From the NCBI GenBank assembly GCA_015501595.1, contig JADNRX010000138.1:1-64000 (forward strand): a stretch of DNA of 64,000 nt, read 5' to 3'. The DNA comes from Hymenopellis radicata. Its lineage: Eukaryota > Basidiomycota > Agaricomycetes > Agaricales > Physalacriaceae. Positions 8,978-19,740 of this stretch are shown here, one piece after another. The notes under the pieces are model-generated. The model saw only the letters and a list, made by a program, of their open reading frames with translations. It was not told the DNA's origin and did no database searches. Positions within the stretch are counted from its first letter, which is position 1. Each line of letters begins with the position of its first letter. A program made the translations under genes and the position numbers.

Positions 8978-9380
8978 TAGACCTGGGTATGAGTGCGCAC
9001 TCGGGTGTACTCGCACTCGGAAGGCGGGTCATTCATGCCTCAGAGCCGGACACCTGCACTCGAGTGACACATTTAAGTATCACTTGAGTGATACATTTAA
9101 GTGTCACTCGAGTGATACATTTAAGTGTCACTCGAGTGCAGCACCCATTCGCGGGTGTTTTATGCACTCGAGTGTACCGACACCCATATATAGTGGCGGG
9201 TGTACTTATGTACACCCACTGCCTCCTCCACCCCAACTCGCAAATAACCCATGCCACATCTGCGTCCCTCAGCAATTGCTAGGGGAGCATCGGCAGTGCA
9301 TGACGCCAATTATGCGAAGGGTGTAGGGAAGGTGAAGGGGTGTGGGAAGGGAGGGATTGAATTGAGCGCCTCGTTAGCCG
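8978..9380. mobile_element. TAGACCTGGG-family hAT-like element, left fragment
   Basis: Starts TAGACCTGGGTATGAGTG and follows the order of the complete member at 39925-40964: GTGCACTCGG words, an ACCCGC/ACTCGAGTG zone, the motif AGCAATTGC-AGGGGAGC, then GCGCCTCGTTAG. Similarity stops near 9380 and no right end was found, so it is truncated. The preceding octamer acataatc has no partner that I found. Confidence 0.65.
9060..9140. repeat. 24-bp tandem repeat inside the hAT fragment
   Basis: Three units of ATACATTTAAGTGTCACTCG plus AGTG, a local expansion of the CACTCGAGTG palindrome, absent from the other family members in the window. Confidence 0.75.
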
Positions 9381-10196
9381 CTGCAAAGACTGTGCAAGAA
9401 AAGGTGATCATGCCCTCTATCTCTGTGGTCACCCACCACTCCAGGATGGTGAAAGAGTGCACGTGACGGAGAAGCAGATTATTGCATTTTTGGAGGCTCG
9501 GGCAGGAGAATAGGTAGAAAATACTGTATTGGATTTTGTATGTAGCTAGTATAAAAGAAGATAGTACTTGCGACGTGTGTTGACTATTGACATATCCAAA
9601 ATGAACTCCACAGTGTGGGCAAGAAAACGGTGGCATGGCACTAATCCAGCCTATTGAAAGTTGGCGCCGTCATTAAAAAGTGTTGCAGCTCCATACCGGA
9701 GGCTTACGTATTGACGTGTGCTCGCCGTCAGAGCAGAAGCAAGGTCGTCCTCTCGATTCCTGGCTGTTGGAAGGCACGAGTCGAGATGATCTGTTGAAAT
9801 GTCAGAATAAAAACAATTGAAAGCTAAGTGGAGCAGGGGATGCGAGATACAAAAAAAAAAACACACACTTGAAAATGAGAAGCGAAATATATATATTTCG
9901 GTTCCCTTGCATTTGGCACCAAATGGTGATGTCGAAAGATCGGTAGGTAAGTCTATATAATGCTCCTTTTTCTCTTTTTTTCTTCCTCTTTTCCAACTTG
10001 AAAAAAACTGGAAAAACTCTCTGTCTGAACGGACATAGACCATAGGTCTAATTTTGAAAGGTACTAACATATAATACTCCTTCCTTAGGACAAGCATAGC
10101 TTGTTCTAAGTGAAGATTAAAGATTGTGTTAACTAAAGTAGTTTTAAACAAGGTAATTGAGTTCAATAATACTCATAGGCTAATAGTGTGGCGGTT
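9381..10196. other. No gene recognised
   Basis: Contains pyrimidine-rich and AT-rich tracts. A minus-strand frame starting at 9636 begins MPPFSCPHCGVHF, a possible zinc-finger-like N-terminus, but it continues without recognisable domains, so I do not call it a gene. Confidence 0.4.
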
Positions 10197-10262
10197 ATAT
10201 TACCTGCTTAGTCTGTTATTAATCTAGTGGTCACAGGTTCAATTCCTGCTGATGGCAATTTT
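10190..10262 (+). ncRNA. tRNA-like sequence with B box (SINE head or tRNA relic)
   Basis: A perfect B box GGTTCAATTCC lies at 10238-10248 inside a short CAGG/CCTG arm, followed by a T-run (ATTTTTAATAA). The A-box region (GTGGCGGTTATAT) is weak and no full cloverleaf forms. Confidence 0.35.
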
Positions 10263-11180
10263 TAATAATAAAATGTGGCTGTATGGCTATAACTATTGCA
10301 TTATAGATAATCAATTACCTAAAATAGCTGTGGCTGTGCTCTTTAGTAAGTGAAGGGAAATTGTCTTAAGGTTATTATAGCAACTAGCACTTATTATAAT
10401 GCTGGCGGACGATATCGCGAGCCTCGTCAATCCAGGTGGAGTCCTATCACTGGTCCTTGAAATATTTCAGCTTCTATTCGGGCTGAAGCACTGTACAAGC
10501 GATCAGAAATTGTTAACTGAGTTAGAAGAACATACCCATGGCAATGCGGTACACTTCCGATTCATCCGTGAGGTGATAGTATTTGTTGAGAGTAGCGTAT
10601 CCGAGAGCCATATTGGCCTAGAGTGCCGGTGATAATGTCTTCGTAATTGTGCACTTGTCATTCTTAGGATCCGGCTTCTCGATGGTCATTGTCGTGAAGA
10701 CGTCCTCAATGATATCTATCACCGGAATGACCTGCGAGAGAAGGGCTGACTCCTTTAAAAAGAGCAGAGTACCCTGCTTATAGATCTATAAAGTCTCAGA
10801 CATTATTACAACTGAAAAAACTGAGCAAACACACCTCAAGTACCTCACAGATACTGTCAAGGGTTTCTCACTCGTCATCGTCCAATTCAAACTTATGCAG
10901 TCCATTAGCAGCAACGGCTGTAAAATCAGTGACTTCTTAACAGTATTTCAAGATGAACGACAGCATGTTGAACGTCGAGTTCCACCAGGTATGAACATCC
11001 CAAGGAATTACAAGTACGTCCCATCTACGAGACTGAAGGAATTCTTTCTAAGCGGGGAGCAGAATTGTCGTTAAGTTGATGATTTGGAATGAGAGTATTC
11101 GAACCTATAAGAATGATATCAGAAAATGCATGCATAGACAACAAAGATGAGCAAAGGAGACAAGAAGGTCGCAATGTGAG

Positions 11181-11550
11181 CTAAGGCCTGGAAAGACCTA
11201 GAATCACATAGCTGTGAGTAGAGAATGTAATACAAGGATAGGTAGATGTACGAGAGACTCCACTAGCACCGTGGTGAAGCTTCAGCACAGTGCTGAACAC
11301 TGTCTGATAGCATGACACAGAGACGCGCCAGCAGCCATAACAACGCGACATGAAGTCACAAATAAAGCCATACAAAGTCGCTCCAGATAAGACCTTGAAA
11401 GAAAAGAATAGAACAGACGCCGAAGTAAGTGCCCAAGAAGTCGAAGTCCACGGAGGTAGTGTGAGAACCCTAAATGAACCACAGAGATAGTGTGGGAATG
11501 CCGAATGAACTCAATTAAACCAAAGACCTGAACGTACCTTGACCAATGCC
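11181..11550. other. Unassigned DNA within the hAT transposase locus
   Basis: Lies between the acidic insert region (11553-11924) and the RWNSTFNML segment. No hAT motif is visible on the minus strand; it is either a degraded exon or an inserted sequence without clear ends. Confidence 0.4.
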
Positions 11551-11997
11551 TTTCAGATGGGCTTGATCTCTGCCTCGAGACTGGCACGTTCTTCATCTGA
11601 GAAAGTCGCCATTATGTCGACAAGGTTGTCATCATCATCATTCTCCTCATCATCCTCCTCATCTTCCAAGTCCTTCATTAACTGAAGGAGCTCGCATGCA
11701 GCGCGATCCAAGTTGTCCTCGCCATCATCTTCATTTTCTCCATCATTGTTGCCCATACCCTCCGAGCCAGTTTTCGTTTTCTTGCTCTTCTTCTTCTTCT
11801 TTACCAGATCGAACAACCGCAGGAAAGAGCAAGCAATGAGATTGATAGTGTGCGCGAAGCACCTCGTTCGCTGTTTGTCACCACAGAACGATGGGATAAG
11901 GTCTTTGAGTTCGCAGGTCAACATATCAGGATGTGATTCCCATTAGATGAAATGAACTAACATACCTGTAGAGTCGTAGCAATAGCTCCGTTGCGAG

Positions 11998-12223
11998 TAC
12001 TGTAGACTTTAAATCAATTCGTCGGTCATAGGTCACAGAGAATCCGAAACCGACGAAAAGTCACACTGGTCACTGCAAAAATCACGAAAAAGTCCCCGGC
12101 GGGGCCCCTGCCAGCCTCCCGCCGCGGCGGCAATTATTATATATGGTAAGTCGATAAAACTAAAATTTCGTCAGTTAGGTCACAGGTCACATGGACCAAC
12201 GAATTGATCGAAAGTCTATAGTA
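11998..12223. mobile_element. TACTGTAG-family MITE, copy 1
   Basis: TIRs: left TACTGTAGACTTTAAATC, right inverse TACTATAGACTTTCGATC, with shared GGTCACAGG/GGTCAC subterminal words. 226 bp including a TA at each edge, consistent with a TA target duplication. It interrupts the transposase reading frame just after QIYAI. Confidence 0.8.
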
Positions 12224-12849
12224 ATTGCATAGATTTGTTTCACATCGCGAGAGATGGTCATTGGGTAACTTGTCTTCTGGAGGCTATAGTAGCCTTCATC
12301 ACTGATGGAGAATGGATATCCATCTTCGGTGACCCATCGAGCCGTTTGCGCACTGTGTAGATGAGTAAGTATGATGTCTCTCTGAATTGTAAAAGAACTA
12401 ACCGAGCTTGAGCAGGTGTATGATGACGGTTGGAATAGGTCGGTTGGCCAGTACACTGCATCTGGCGTTGGAAAAAGCTCTTGATGTCACCATCAGGATG
12501 CTTCTCGTGCTTCTTGAGAGCCTCGTGAGCATTCTCAGCCGTCGTCTTGTCAGCTGCGAGAACAGTGTCCTTGCCCCAGCAGGTCACGGCATGGCTTCGG
12601 AGATTGCTAGGTGAGTTTTTGTCCTTCTTGTTAACGTGATCATCCTGATAATGATTGACCTGGTATTTGCAGCCGCGAGCACTGCAGCGAAAGATGTGGG
12701 CTTTGCAGCCATTGACAATCTCGACAGTGGGCTCCTGGAAGAAGATGTAAACTGAGGAGGTCCACTTCTTCTTAGCATGCTCTGCATTACTAGGTAAGTT
12801 TTATTTGTCTCGTCATTGTATCATTGCTTACCAAGTGCATTCTTATCAG

Positions 12850-13097
12850 TACTGTAGCGTTTCGACCATAACTTCACGGCCCGTGACCCGTTATGGTGTG
12901 AAGTTACAGTGAACAGCTTCACAGACCCTTAAATTGCCTTATATGGATAGTCCCGCCGCAGGCGGGACTTAAAATTTCCTTATTTGGAGGTTCGTGCCTG
13001 GCTAAAGTGGTCTGTGATGCATTATGCAGTATGTATAGCTTCACTTCAGGAGGTGCCGTGACCCGTTATGTGAATTAGCGGTTGAAACACTACAGTA
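12850..13097. mobile_element. TACTGTAG-family MITE, copy 2
   Basis: TIRs: left TACTGTAGCGTTTCGACC, right inverse TACTGTAGTGTTTCAACC, flanked by TA. The interior has GTGACCCGTTATG in both orientations and a GC-rich CCGCCGCAGGCGGG palindrome. Removing it joins the frame of NEVTN to the codons that precede the next GTAAGC donor. Confidence 0.82.
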
Positions 13098-14194
13098 TTG
13101 GTGACCTCGTTTGGGAATGGGTCACCCGTCTCGACGTCGGACTCTTTATTGGACTCCTCTTCGGTTGTAGCCTTGGCTGAGGCTTTCCTCTTGCCCTTAC
13201 CCTTGTTCTTGTGCTTCCTGGACTTGGACTTCTTGGTGGCGTCACTCATAGCAATGTCATCATTTGCATCCTCGCTGGTGCTCTTCTCGCTGTCTGTGGC
13301 ATCGACGTCAATGACAGAGGTGCCGTCGTGGTCGTGGTCGAAGCGCGAGCGGGAGGGCGAATGACAATGACGATTACCTACATTTTCTGGTAAGTCTCCT
13401 ATTTGACCAATAACTTAAATACACCTCTAATTTCGTGCCCGTACTTGAGCAGGGTTCCTTGCATACCACAGCCAGCGTCGACCTTGCTGGTGGAAGCGCT
13501 GGTGGAGCAGGAAGAGCCCGCTTGTAGCACATCATCACGGGTGGTAGAATTAGTGGATGTTCTTGCTTTCTTAGCCCAAGCAGCATTGGCTGCATTGCGA
13601 CGAGTGGCCTCATGCTCTTCTGCTTTGAGGACACAAGAGCTAGTATTTTGCTTACAAGGTGGGAGGGGCTGCTGCTCGTCGTACTCGTCGTCGGACATGG
13701 TAGTAGTAAAATGACCAACCATTGCAGTAAGGTATACCTCAAATCTGTGCTTATAACCACAAAAGCATTTTGCACATTCCGTGAATATAACCACTCAGTC
13801 CAAAACGCTAATAAGCACCTTTCCGAGTGGTTATAAGCACTGCACCTGGGTCCAGCTCAGCCGCTGCCCCAAAACACCTATATTCATTATTTGAAGAACC
13901 TGATATCTTCCTAATGTGGTAGATAACCTCGATTAAACAGCAAGGTGTATGGGCACTCAATAAAGGTAATAAAAAAAATTGCCCAAATCCGGACCAGCTA
14001 CACTAAATTTAGCAGGTAGGTAGTACGACGTGCCTGGAATGCTGCGTACAGCGGCGAAGCTGGCAGAATTGAAGCAGTATATAGGTGAGGTCACAACCAT
14101 TGTTGTATTTTGGTCTGGCGCGAGGCGCACAATTGTGCACCTCACTTACCAGGCTCAAAATTCAGGGCAGCGTCCGCGGCTCTGGCACACATAG

Positions 14195-14214
14195 GCACGG
14201 ACTATAGTCCGTGC
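14195..14214. repeat. Perfect 20-bp palindrome
   Basis: GCACGGACTATAGTCCGTGC. Related imperfect palindromes centred on GGACCATGGTCC lie at 14706-14724 and 14999-15017 in the tandem units that follow. Confidence 0.85.
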
Positions 14215-14311
14215 AAAAAAAATCGAATCCGCCATCGCTGGAGAGTCCGCCGTTGTTTCATTCGTTGCCACCTCGGATTTTTGGTCTATGTAAGATATTA
14301 AATGGAAGATA

Positions 14312-14333
14312 GCTGCCTGGCCAGGGCTTACGC
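14312..14333 (-). other. GCGTAAGCCC hairpin, copy 3
   Basis: On the minus strand: GCGTAAGCCC, then TGGCC-A, then GGCAGC. GCC/GGC with a T-A inner pair. Confidence 0.55.
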
Positions 14334-14437
14334 TAAGAAAAGGTGTTGGTGTGGTCTCAAAAGTAGTTCCTGGGAACAAAAAAAATTTAAGAATGAGCCT
14401 AAGAGAGAGCGACAACATACCTGGCGTGTCGTGGTTG

Positions 14438-15023
14438 CCAGCAGATGACGACGATGTTCTCCAGCTGACCGATGACGCCCCACAATCGTCTCTGCTGCCG
14501 CCGTAGTCTCCACCTCTGTTGCCTATTCACTGCTAATATTGTCGCAGTGCACGGTTCCCTGTGTTTGCTTTACATTGTCGGCGTCGAAATCTGAACCGTC
14601 TATAAAACTCAATGTCGGCCTGATGCGAACGCGAGAGTGAAATGAAAGAAATGGAGCGTCGCTGCTACTGCAAATAATGATCAACAGTTTGGACTTTGCC
14701 CGCGCATGGACCATGGTCCGTGCGCACATGCCAGCAGATGACGACGATGTTCTCCAGCTGACCGATGACGCCCCACAATCGTCTCTGCTGCCGCCGTAGT
14801 CTCCACCTCTGTTGCCTATTCACTGCTAATATTGTCGCAGTGCACGGTTCCCTGTATTTGCTTTACATTGTCGGCGTCGAAATCTGAACCGTCTATAAAA
14901 CTCAATGTCGGCCTGATGCAAACGCGAGAGTGAAATGAAAGAAATGGAGCGTCGCTGCTACTGCAAATAATGATCAACAGTTTGGACTTTGCCCGCGCAT
15001 GGACCATGGTCCGTGCGCACACA
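14438..15023. repeat. 293-bp tandem duplication
   Basis: Units 14438-14730 and 14731-15023 differ at only about two places (gtgtttgc/gtatttgc and gatgcgaac/gatgcaaac), so the duplication is recent. Both differences are G to A, one at a CpG. Each unit ends in a palindrome around GGACCATGGTCC. Confidence 0.92.
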
Positions 15024-15141
15024 TTACGTCTGCGGGATGGCGATGGCGCCGCTCAACAAAGCAGTGCATGCCAACCCAGCATGATACGGTCATTAGGTGT
15101 TGGACAGGATAGAAGATTCCCCCTCACCCTCTGCACTAAGG

Positions 15142-15187
15142 ACAACTAGTTATTCCGCTCTATTCACAGGGCGGAATAACTAGTTGT
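15142..15187. repeat. Perfect 17-bp-stem inverted repeat
   Basis: ACAACTAGTTATTCCGC (15142-15158) and its inverse complement (15171-15187) with a 12-base spacer. A third ACAACTAGTTAT lies at 15210-15221. It sits just outside copy A of the CATCAGG element. Function unknown. Confidence 0.85.
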
Positions 15188-15689
15188 TAGCTCTATCTTA
15201 GAAGGGGGTAACAACTAGTTATCCCCCACCCTCCCCGCATCAGGAAACTGGTTACTGGCGTTGAGGTGCTATAGGTCAACTCTGGGACCCCCAGCTGCCT
15301 TGAGGCAACCAAGTTGCAAATCCTGCCAAGTTAACTTTGGAGAAGGTTCGGCGGGACCGATCCTCTCAAGTTACCTCACCACCAGCCCCAAGTTACCTCA
15401 CCATCCCCTCAAGTTATCTCACCATCCCCATGAGTTGTCTGATACATCCCCGAAAGCAGCTCTCATAATCCCGGATCTTACTCTTACAGTCATAGGTTCA
15501 CTCACATTCACTTCAATATGCACTGGTAACATAAAGTATTCCTTATTCAAAACCCAATGCAATCAAGACAAAAAAACAGACTACAGGTATTGGACATAGC
15601 AAGGGCAGTAAAAAGGTATATGATAGTGGAGTAACAAGCGGCGGTACATATGCAACAAGGAATACTCATGATTTCCCAGTCATCATGAT

Positions 15690-16200
15690 TGCAGTCGCCT
15701 TCTGTTACAGGTATGTCGAGGTCCTCATTCTCGTAGAGCGTAGTCCTCGTCCTCGGGTTTTGTTAACATCGTCCTTGGGTTTTGCTGTCGTCGACGTTCC
15801 CGGGTCGGCTGTGGGTCATAAATTATTGCGGTCGCCTTGTTACATCGTGCTCGTGCTCGTCCATCGTGGTGGTCGTGGCTTGTTACGGTCATCCTGTTCC
15901 ATCGTGGTCGTTCTCGTCCTTGCGGTCATGCTTGTCAAAGTCGTGCTTGTCGTCGTCTGAAACGTGCTCGGTCTCGTAAGCGTGCCCAGCCTCGTTGTAG
16001 GTATCCTCATCCTCGCTATCGCCGTCGACCGCAGTGCGTGGTTCCGTCGCTGTCTGTCGCCTCCTCTTGCCCATTGCTCCGTCGTTGGAATTCCTGTCGG
16101 GGGTATCGTCCGAGGCCCAACTATTGTCGTTGACAAGTTCTTAAGGGAGGTAATAGGTCGGGGTATTGTGAGGAGGCGTCAGCGTCGTCTCGTCCAATGA
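15690..16200. repeat. Degenerate GTC/TCG-rich low-complexity tract in copy A
   Basis: The tract is dominated by CGTGCTCGT, GTCGTC and TCCTCGTC words. Several overlapping frames are open on both strands, which is a composition effect. The matching place in copy B (43590-44480) has the same character. Confidence 0.6.
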
Positions 16201-16685
16201 GACGTCGTCCTAGAGCATGGCGTCGTGGAACGGCTGGTCCCGGTCAGTCGTCCTCATGCCTATGGACGTTGCCGTCGTTGTGTGCGCTGTGGAGAGAGTC
16301 CAAAAGTCAGGACGGTCCAGAAAACGCTGTCATAGTGAAAGGAGAAGTGGCATGAGGAACCCTGCGTACCAATAGGAACAAAACCCAACATACACGTAAT
16401 GCGTCCGTGGCGGTTGGCAGCTTGAGGGCACATTTCACGCCTACGTGGTACCGACTACTGGCCGACTTCCAGAAGAATTGGAACGGTTCAATGAGGGTGA
16501 ACACGACAAGAATCGGCGCCGCATACCTTGTGAAAATGGTGGCGAACACGACCAAGGCTGTTGCAGACGATCTTGCGCCGACACCAGGGTGTCGTTTCGT
16601 AGTCGTGGGCGCATATAGAATCTCATGGGACTACCGTCGTTGTTCAACACCAAGACAATAAGCAAAAATGAGCACGTACCGTGCA

Positions 16686-16714
16686 ATGCTGCCCGTCCGC
16701 AGACAGGACAGCAT
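16686..16714. other. ATGCTG...CAGCAT hairpin
   Basis: ATGCTG pairs with CAGCAT, with an inner GTC/GAC pairing. Copy B has the same outer stem at 45369-45397 with a changed interior. Confidence 0.55.
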
Positions 16715-16824
16715 TCACCCTCCTAGGAGCTCCTAGACCTTGCTTTCGTAGAGGTTGTAACGGGCTGCAACGTTGCCGCTTGCGTGACACGAGTCGAGTC
16801 GACGACGACACCGGTAAAGGTTGT

Positions 16825-16850
16825 GCTGCCTGTCTTGACAGGGCTTACGC
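16825..16850 (-). other. GCGTAAGCCC hairpin, copy 4
   Basis: One of the clearest: minus strand GCC, bulged C, TGTC, two-base loop AA, GACA, GGC, then AGC. The copy B counterpart at 45491-45516 has TG/CA in the inner stem. Confidence 0.65.
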
Positions 16851-16944
16851 GGCTGACTGACGAGCCAGCAGACCAGAGACGGAGATATGAGGGAGAACGG
16901 CAGTGACGAAACAACAGATGGTGGTGGTAAAAGGTAAGGATGAC

Positions 16945-16978
16945 GACTCCGGACAGTGCTTGATCACTGTCCGGAGTC
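16945..16978. other. Perfect 14-bp hairpin
   Basis: GACTCCGGACAGTG, loop CTTGAT, then the exact inverse complement. In copy B (about 45629-45656) the stem is TCCGAACAGT against ACTGTTTGGA: a G-C pair has become A-T and another has become a G-T wobble, so pairing is preserved through change. Confidence 0.75.
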
Positions 16979-17001
16979 TCGGGCCTGGTATCCGGTACAT
17001 C

Positions 17002-17028
17002 GTTCAACGCGCCGTAGACGTTGAACGA
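17002..17028. other. GTTCAACG...CGTTGAAC hairpin
   Basis: Eight-base stem with a short loop, also present at 45686-45711 in copy B. Confidence 0.6.
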
Positions 17029-17662
17029 TAGGATATGGCAGGCTAAAAATGCAAGAGATAGGATTGAGTAAGCTTATTGAACGTCTGATGAAAATGTTTC
17101 GTCAACTGACTTACCGTGCACTATACTAAACAGAATGAACTTGGAATGAACGGTTGACAAGTAAGTGGATTATCTTCTTGTTAGCCCAAAAAACAGCTGA
17201 AAAATAAAAATACTCTAAACTACGTTGGGAACCCGTTCCGCCAGATGCGAAGTCTTAATTCGCCTCCGTCGCGGTGCTGGAGGCTGTAGACTGTCATGGT
17301 ATACTATCTATGTAAGCTTAATCCCGTGTTTGCATGCAATATTATTTATAAAAAATTATTGCAGCACATAATATAGCCATACTGCATGATATTCCGATGC
17401 TCAAATTACCCTCCGAGCCCGTCGTCGCCGTCCCGAGCGTCGTCGAGCTTGTTCTGTTCGTGATCGGATGGCCGATCCGAACATCCGAACAGTGATCGCA
17501 CAATGTTCCCGAGTCCTTTCTCTACGTCCTACCACCATCACCATCCTCATTTCGGCGCTCCATCGACACTTACGACGCCTTGAAAGGCAGTCCGCGGCCA
17601 TTGTGCACTTTCTCTTCCGTCTGGATCCCGGAAAGGACGAAACAAGCGGAGAACGAGTCGCT

Positions 17663-17686
17663 GCATAAGCCCAGACGACTGGCAGC
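17663..17686 (+). other. GCATAAGCCC hairpin, copy 5
   Basis: Direct counterpart of the hairpin at 131-154; differs by the CpG transition in the core. Confidence 0.6.
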
Positions 17687-17883
17687 ATTCATTCAAAACA
17701 TCGCGCGCCGTTGACGAGAAAAGTCGGCGTCAAGAGAGCAACGGGCAACCGCAGTTGGATCGTGGCTGGGAGAGGTTGGAAACGGTGCTCCAGCAGGAGG
17801 GCAGCGCAAGTTAGTGTACGTATTCATTCGTTCTGTGCTAATGGCAACGCTGGCGACAGAGATAGTGGCATCATTGCGACGAC

Positions 17884-17909
17884 GCGTAAGCCCCACCAAC
17901 GTGGGCGGC
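17884..17909 (+). other. GCGTAAGCCC hairpin, copy 6
   Basis: GCC, bulged C, CAC, loop CAAC, GTG, GGC, then GGC. The CAC/GTG inner stem is different from every other copy but fully paired. Confidence 0.65.
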
Positions 17910-18080
17910 AAACACTACGACTATGGCTATCAACAGCCATGACACGCGGACATCTGGAGACTGGCGGACATACGCGTCTGACTTTGAGTCGTCGCCCGTG
18001 GTCGAGGGGGCCGACTTGGCGTCGCCTTCGCTCTGACGGATTGTTTGCGGGCTTGAAGAGCCCCGGCGGCCCCGCTGGAT

Positions 18081-18104
18081 GCGTAAGCCCTCCAACGAGG
18101 CCGC
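18081..18104 (+). other. GCGTAAGCCC hairpin, copy 7
   Basis: GCC, bulged C, TC, loop CAAC, GA, GGC, then CGC. Confidence 0.6.
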
Positions 18105-18618
18105 AGATTACAGAATAATCGTGGCAACGATGAATCTTGTGTGGAACGAGCTAACAGCGGAGGTACGACCATTTTTTTCTTTCAATAAATCGACCAACCG
18201 TTAACGTCGGGCCACCACAGGTGCCTGTACACACTGGCTCTTTTTTCGGGTCTTGGTCCCCTTTTCTAGGGCAGACGATCACAGCGCGACAACCGACAGC
18301 GACACCACTGAGGATCAGGACGTGATGCCAGCGGGAGCACGTTGAGGCCAGGACGGCCGTTTCGATATTTGTACTCCTTCCCCTCAACGACCGATTCAAA
18401 CCCCAGCGATGCGCCTTCGTGATGCGGGTTTCGGAGGCTCGGGCTTTGTTTCCGCCGTCATGCCGTCGTTTTCTTGGATTGCGGGCTTGATGGGCCAAAT
18501 TGGCGGTCGTTTTGTGTCAAGTCTTAGCACCACCGCGCGGAAGGCCTCACATTTGACGCCGCCTTTGTCGTATTTCGTGGAGCTAGAGTCTCCACTGCCC
18601 GAACAGCAACGACTACTC

Positions 18619-18642
18619 GCGTAAGCCCTCACTACAGGCAGC
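18619..18642 (+). other. GCGTAAGCCC hairpin, copy 8
   Basis: GCC/GGC with a single T-A inner pair, then AGC. Confidence 0.5.
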
Positions 18643-19740
18643 AGATCATCTTCCTTCACATCGAGCCCTCCGACAAGGCTGCACCTCTCCAGCACCTCTC
18701 TAGTTGTATCTTCCTGCTAGACTGTCGCTCGCTAACATCATCTTACTATTCCGGAGGCGGACGATCCTCACACACACGAGGAATGCGGACGAACGAGTTT
18801 CTGTTTATCTTGCGCCCGAGGTGCGTTAATTCATTTCTATTTTTGTTCATTATCTTGACGATTACTCCGTAGCCCGTGCTCCTCGACGGGTACGGCACTA
18901 CACCACGCTTACTCAGTGACGGCGCACTATAAGCCCAGACAAGTCGCAGGTACGTGTGCTGCCCAAGAATAAATATGTCTGCCCCACCTGCGAGCGATCC
19001 CTTACCACCTCTGGCCACCTAGCGCGCCGTCGCCATTCGCATATCCATTTTGGGGAACGGAACCATAGATATCCTTTCCCTGAAAACTAACATCAATCAA
19101 CCGAACCCGGCATACGTCGACAATCATTAGGTCGCTCTGTCTTCCCTACTTGTTAATTCCTCCGTAGAGTCTTTCCTTGGTGCTCTGCTCCGTTCCCCGC
19201 TGGAGGTGGTAGCGACGATCGAGACTGTTGCCACGTCATGAAGAGGCTCGACAGCGCTCAAGACGAAGTTGCAGAGATTGTTCTGCACAGAGGTGTGTCA
19301 TTCTCCGGCCCACAGGGCGATTCCTGATGCACTGATTCGGACGTACTCGACAGTGTGGATGCACTCCTTGTAAATACATAATTAGCTGGGCTTATATGTA
19401 TTAAACTGTATGTAAAGTTTAGATACTTCTAGCCGTCTTATATATCCTATGTTAGCCACTTGTGTGAAAAGTTTTGTAGAGGCCTCTTGGGAGACATGTC
19501 TTTGTGTGCTTTGTCTCCATGGCATCTATAGGTACACACAGTCTTCTTAAGTCACAGCTACATTCATTGTTTAACTCAAGGAGCCTTGAGACTACTCAGG
19601 TCATCTTGAGATATGAGTACTCCATATATGAAACTTAAGAGTACCTAAGTCATGTGAAGTTGGCCCTGGAGCCTCTGGTCATGATGTAAAGCAGCACCTA
19701 CCTTGAGACTACCTGATGCTATAGCCTGTTTCGTGATGCG

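Larger units (their letters stand above)
10386..13698 (-). pseudogene. hAT-family transposase gene, decayed
   Basis: Minus-strand gene starting near 13698 (MSDDEYDEQ), with a first intron from about 13448 to 13390. A basic Ser/Lys-rich region (KKSKSRKHKNKGKGKRKAS) is followed by a BED-type zinc-finger region near 12785-12600 (W-x7-FF ... FRCSARGCKYQV ... SNLRSHAVTCWG). Then come DVKQIY, the conserved RTRCFAHTINLIA (about 11870), RWNSTFNML (about 10995), VIPVIDIIEDVF and WIDEARDIVRQHY (about 10410). The segment that should carry the first catalytic Asp, between 12000 and 11925, is missing; in-frame stops occur near 10950, 10875, 10632 and 10475; the C-terminal dimerisation domain is lost. Two MITEs interrupt it. 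Removing each restores the frame, so they landed while the frame was still recognisable. Confidence 0.85.
15238..19738. mobile_element. CATCAGG-family TIR element, complete copy A (4.5 kb)
   Basis: Left end CATCAGGAAACTGG; right end inverse CATCACGAAACAGG. The same dinucleotide (cg) flanks both sides, a possible 2-bp target duplication. Left subterminal DNA has three CAAGTTACCTCACC-type repeats (15378-15425); the right end has CTCAAGG/CCTTGAG words. The interior matches copy B (38319-48167) in order over about 2 kb and is full of hairpins. I find no exon chain or domain, so it seems non-coding. The 2-bp duplication would suit CMC-type (Plavaka-like) elements, but that is inference. Confidence 0.75.

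Noticed and set aside
15837..16136. Overlapping frames on both strands in the GTC-rich tract
   Set aside because: Low-complexity composition removes stops in several frames at once; no start context, motif or conservation with copy B.
131..18642. GCGTAAGCCC words as 5' splice sites of hidden exons
   Set aside because: The G of GT is often A, no acceptors or coding exons are paired with them, and a stem-loop follows each one; a hairpin explains them better.
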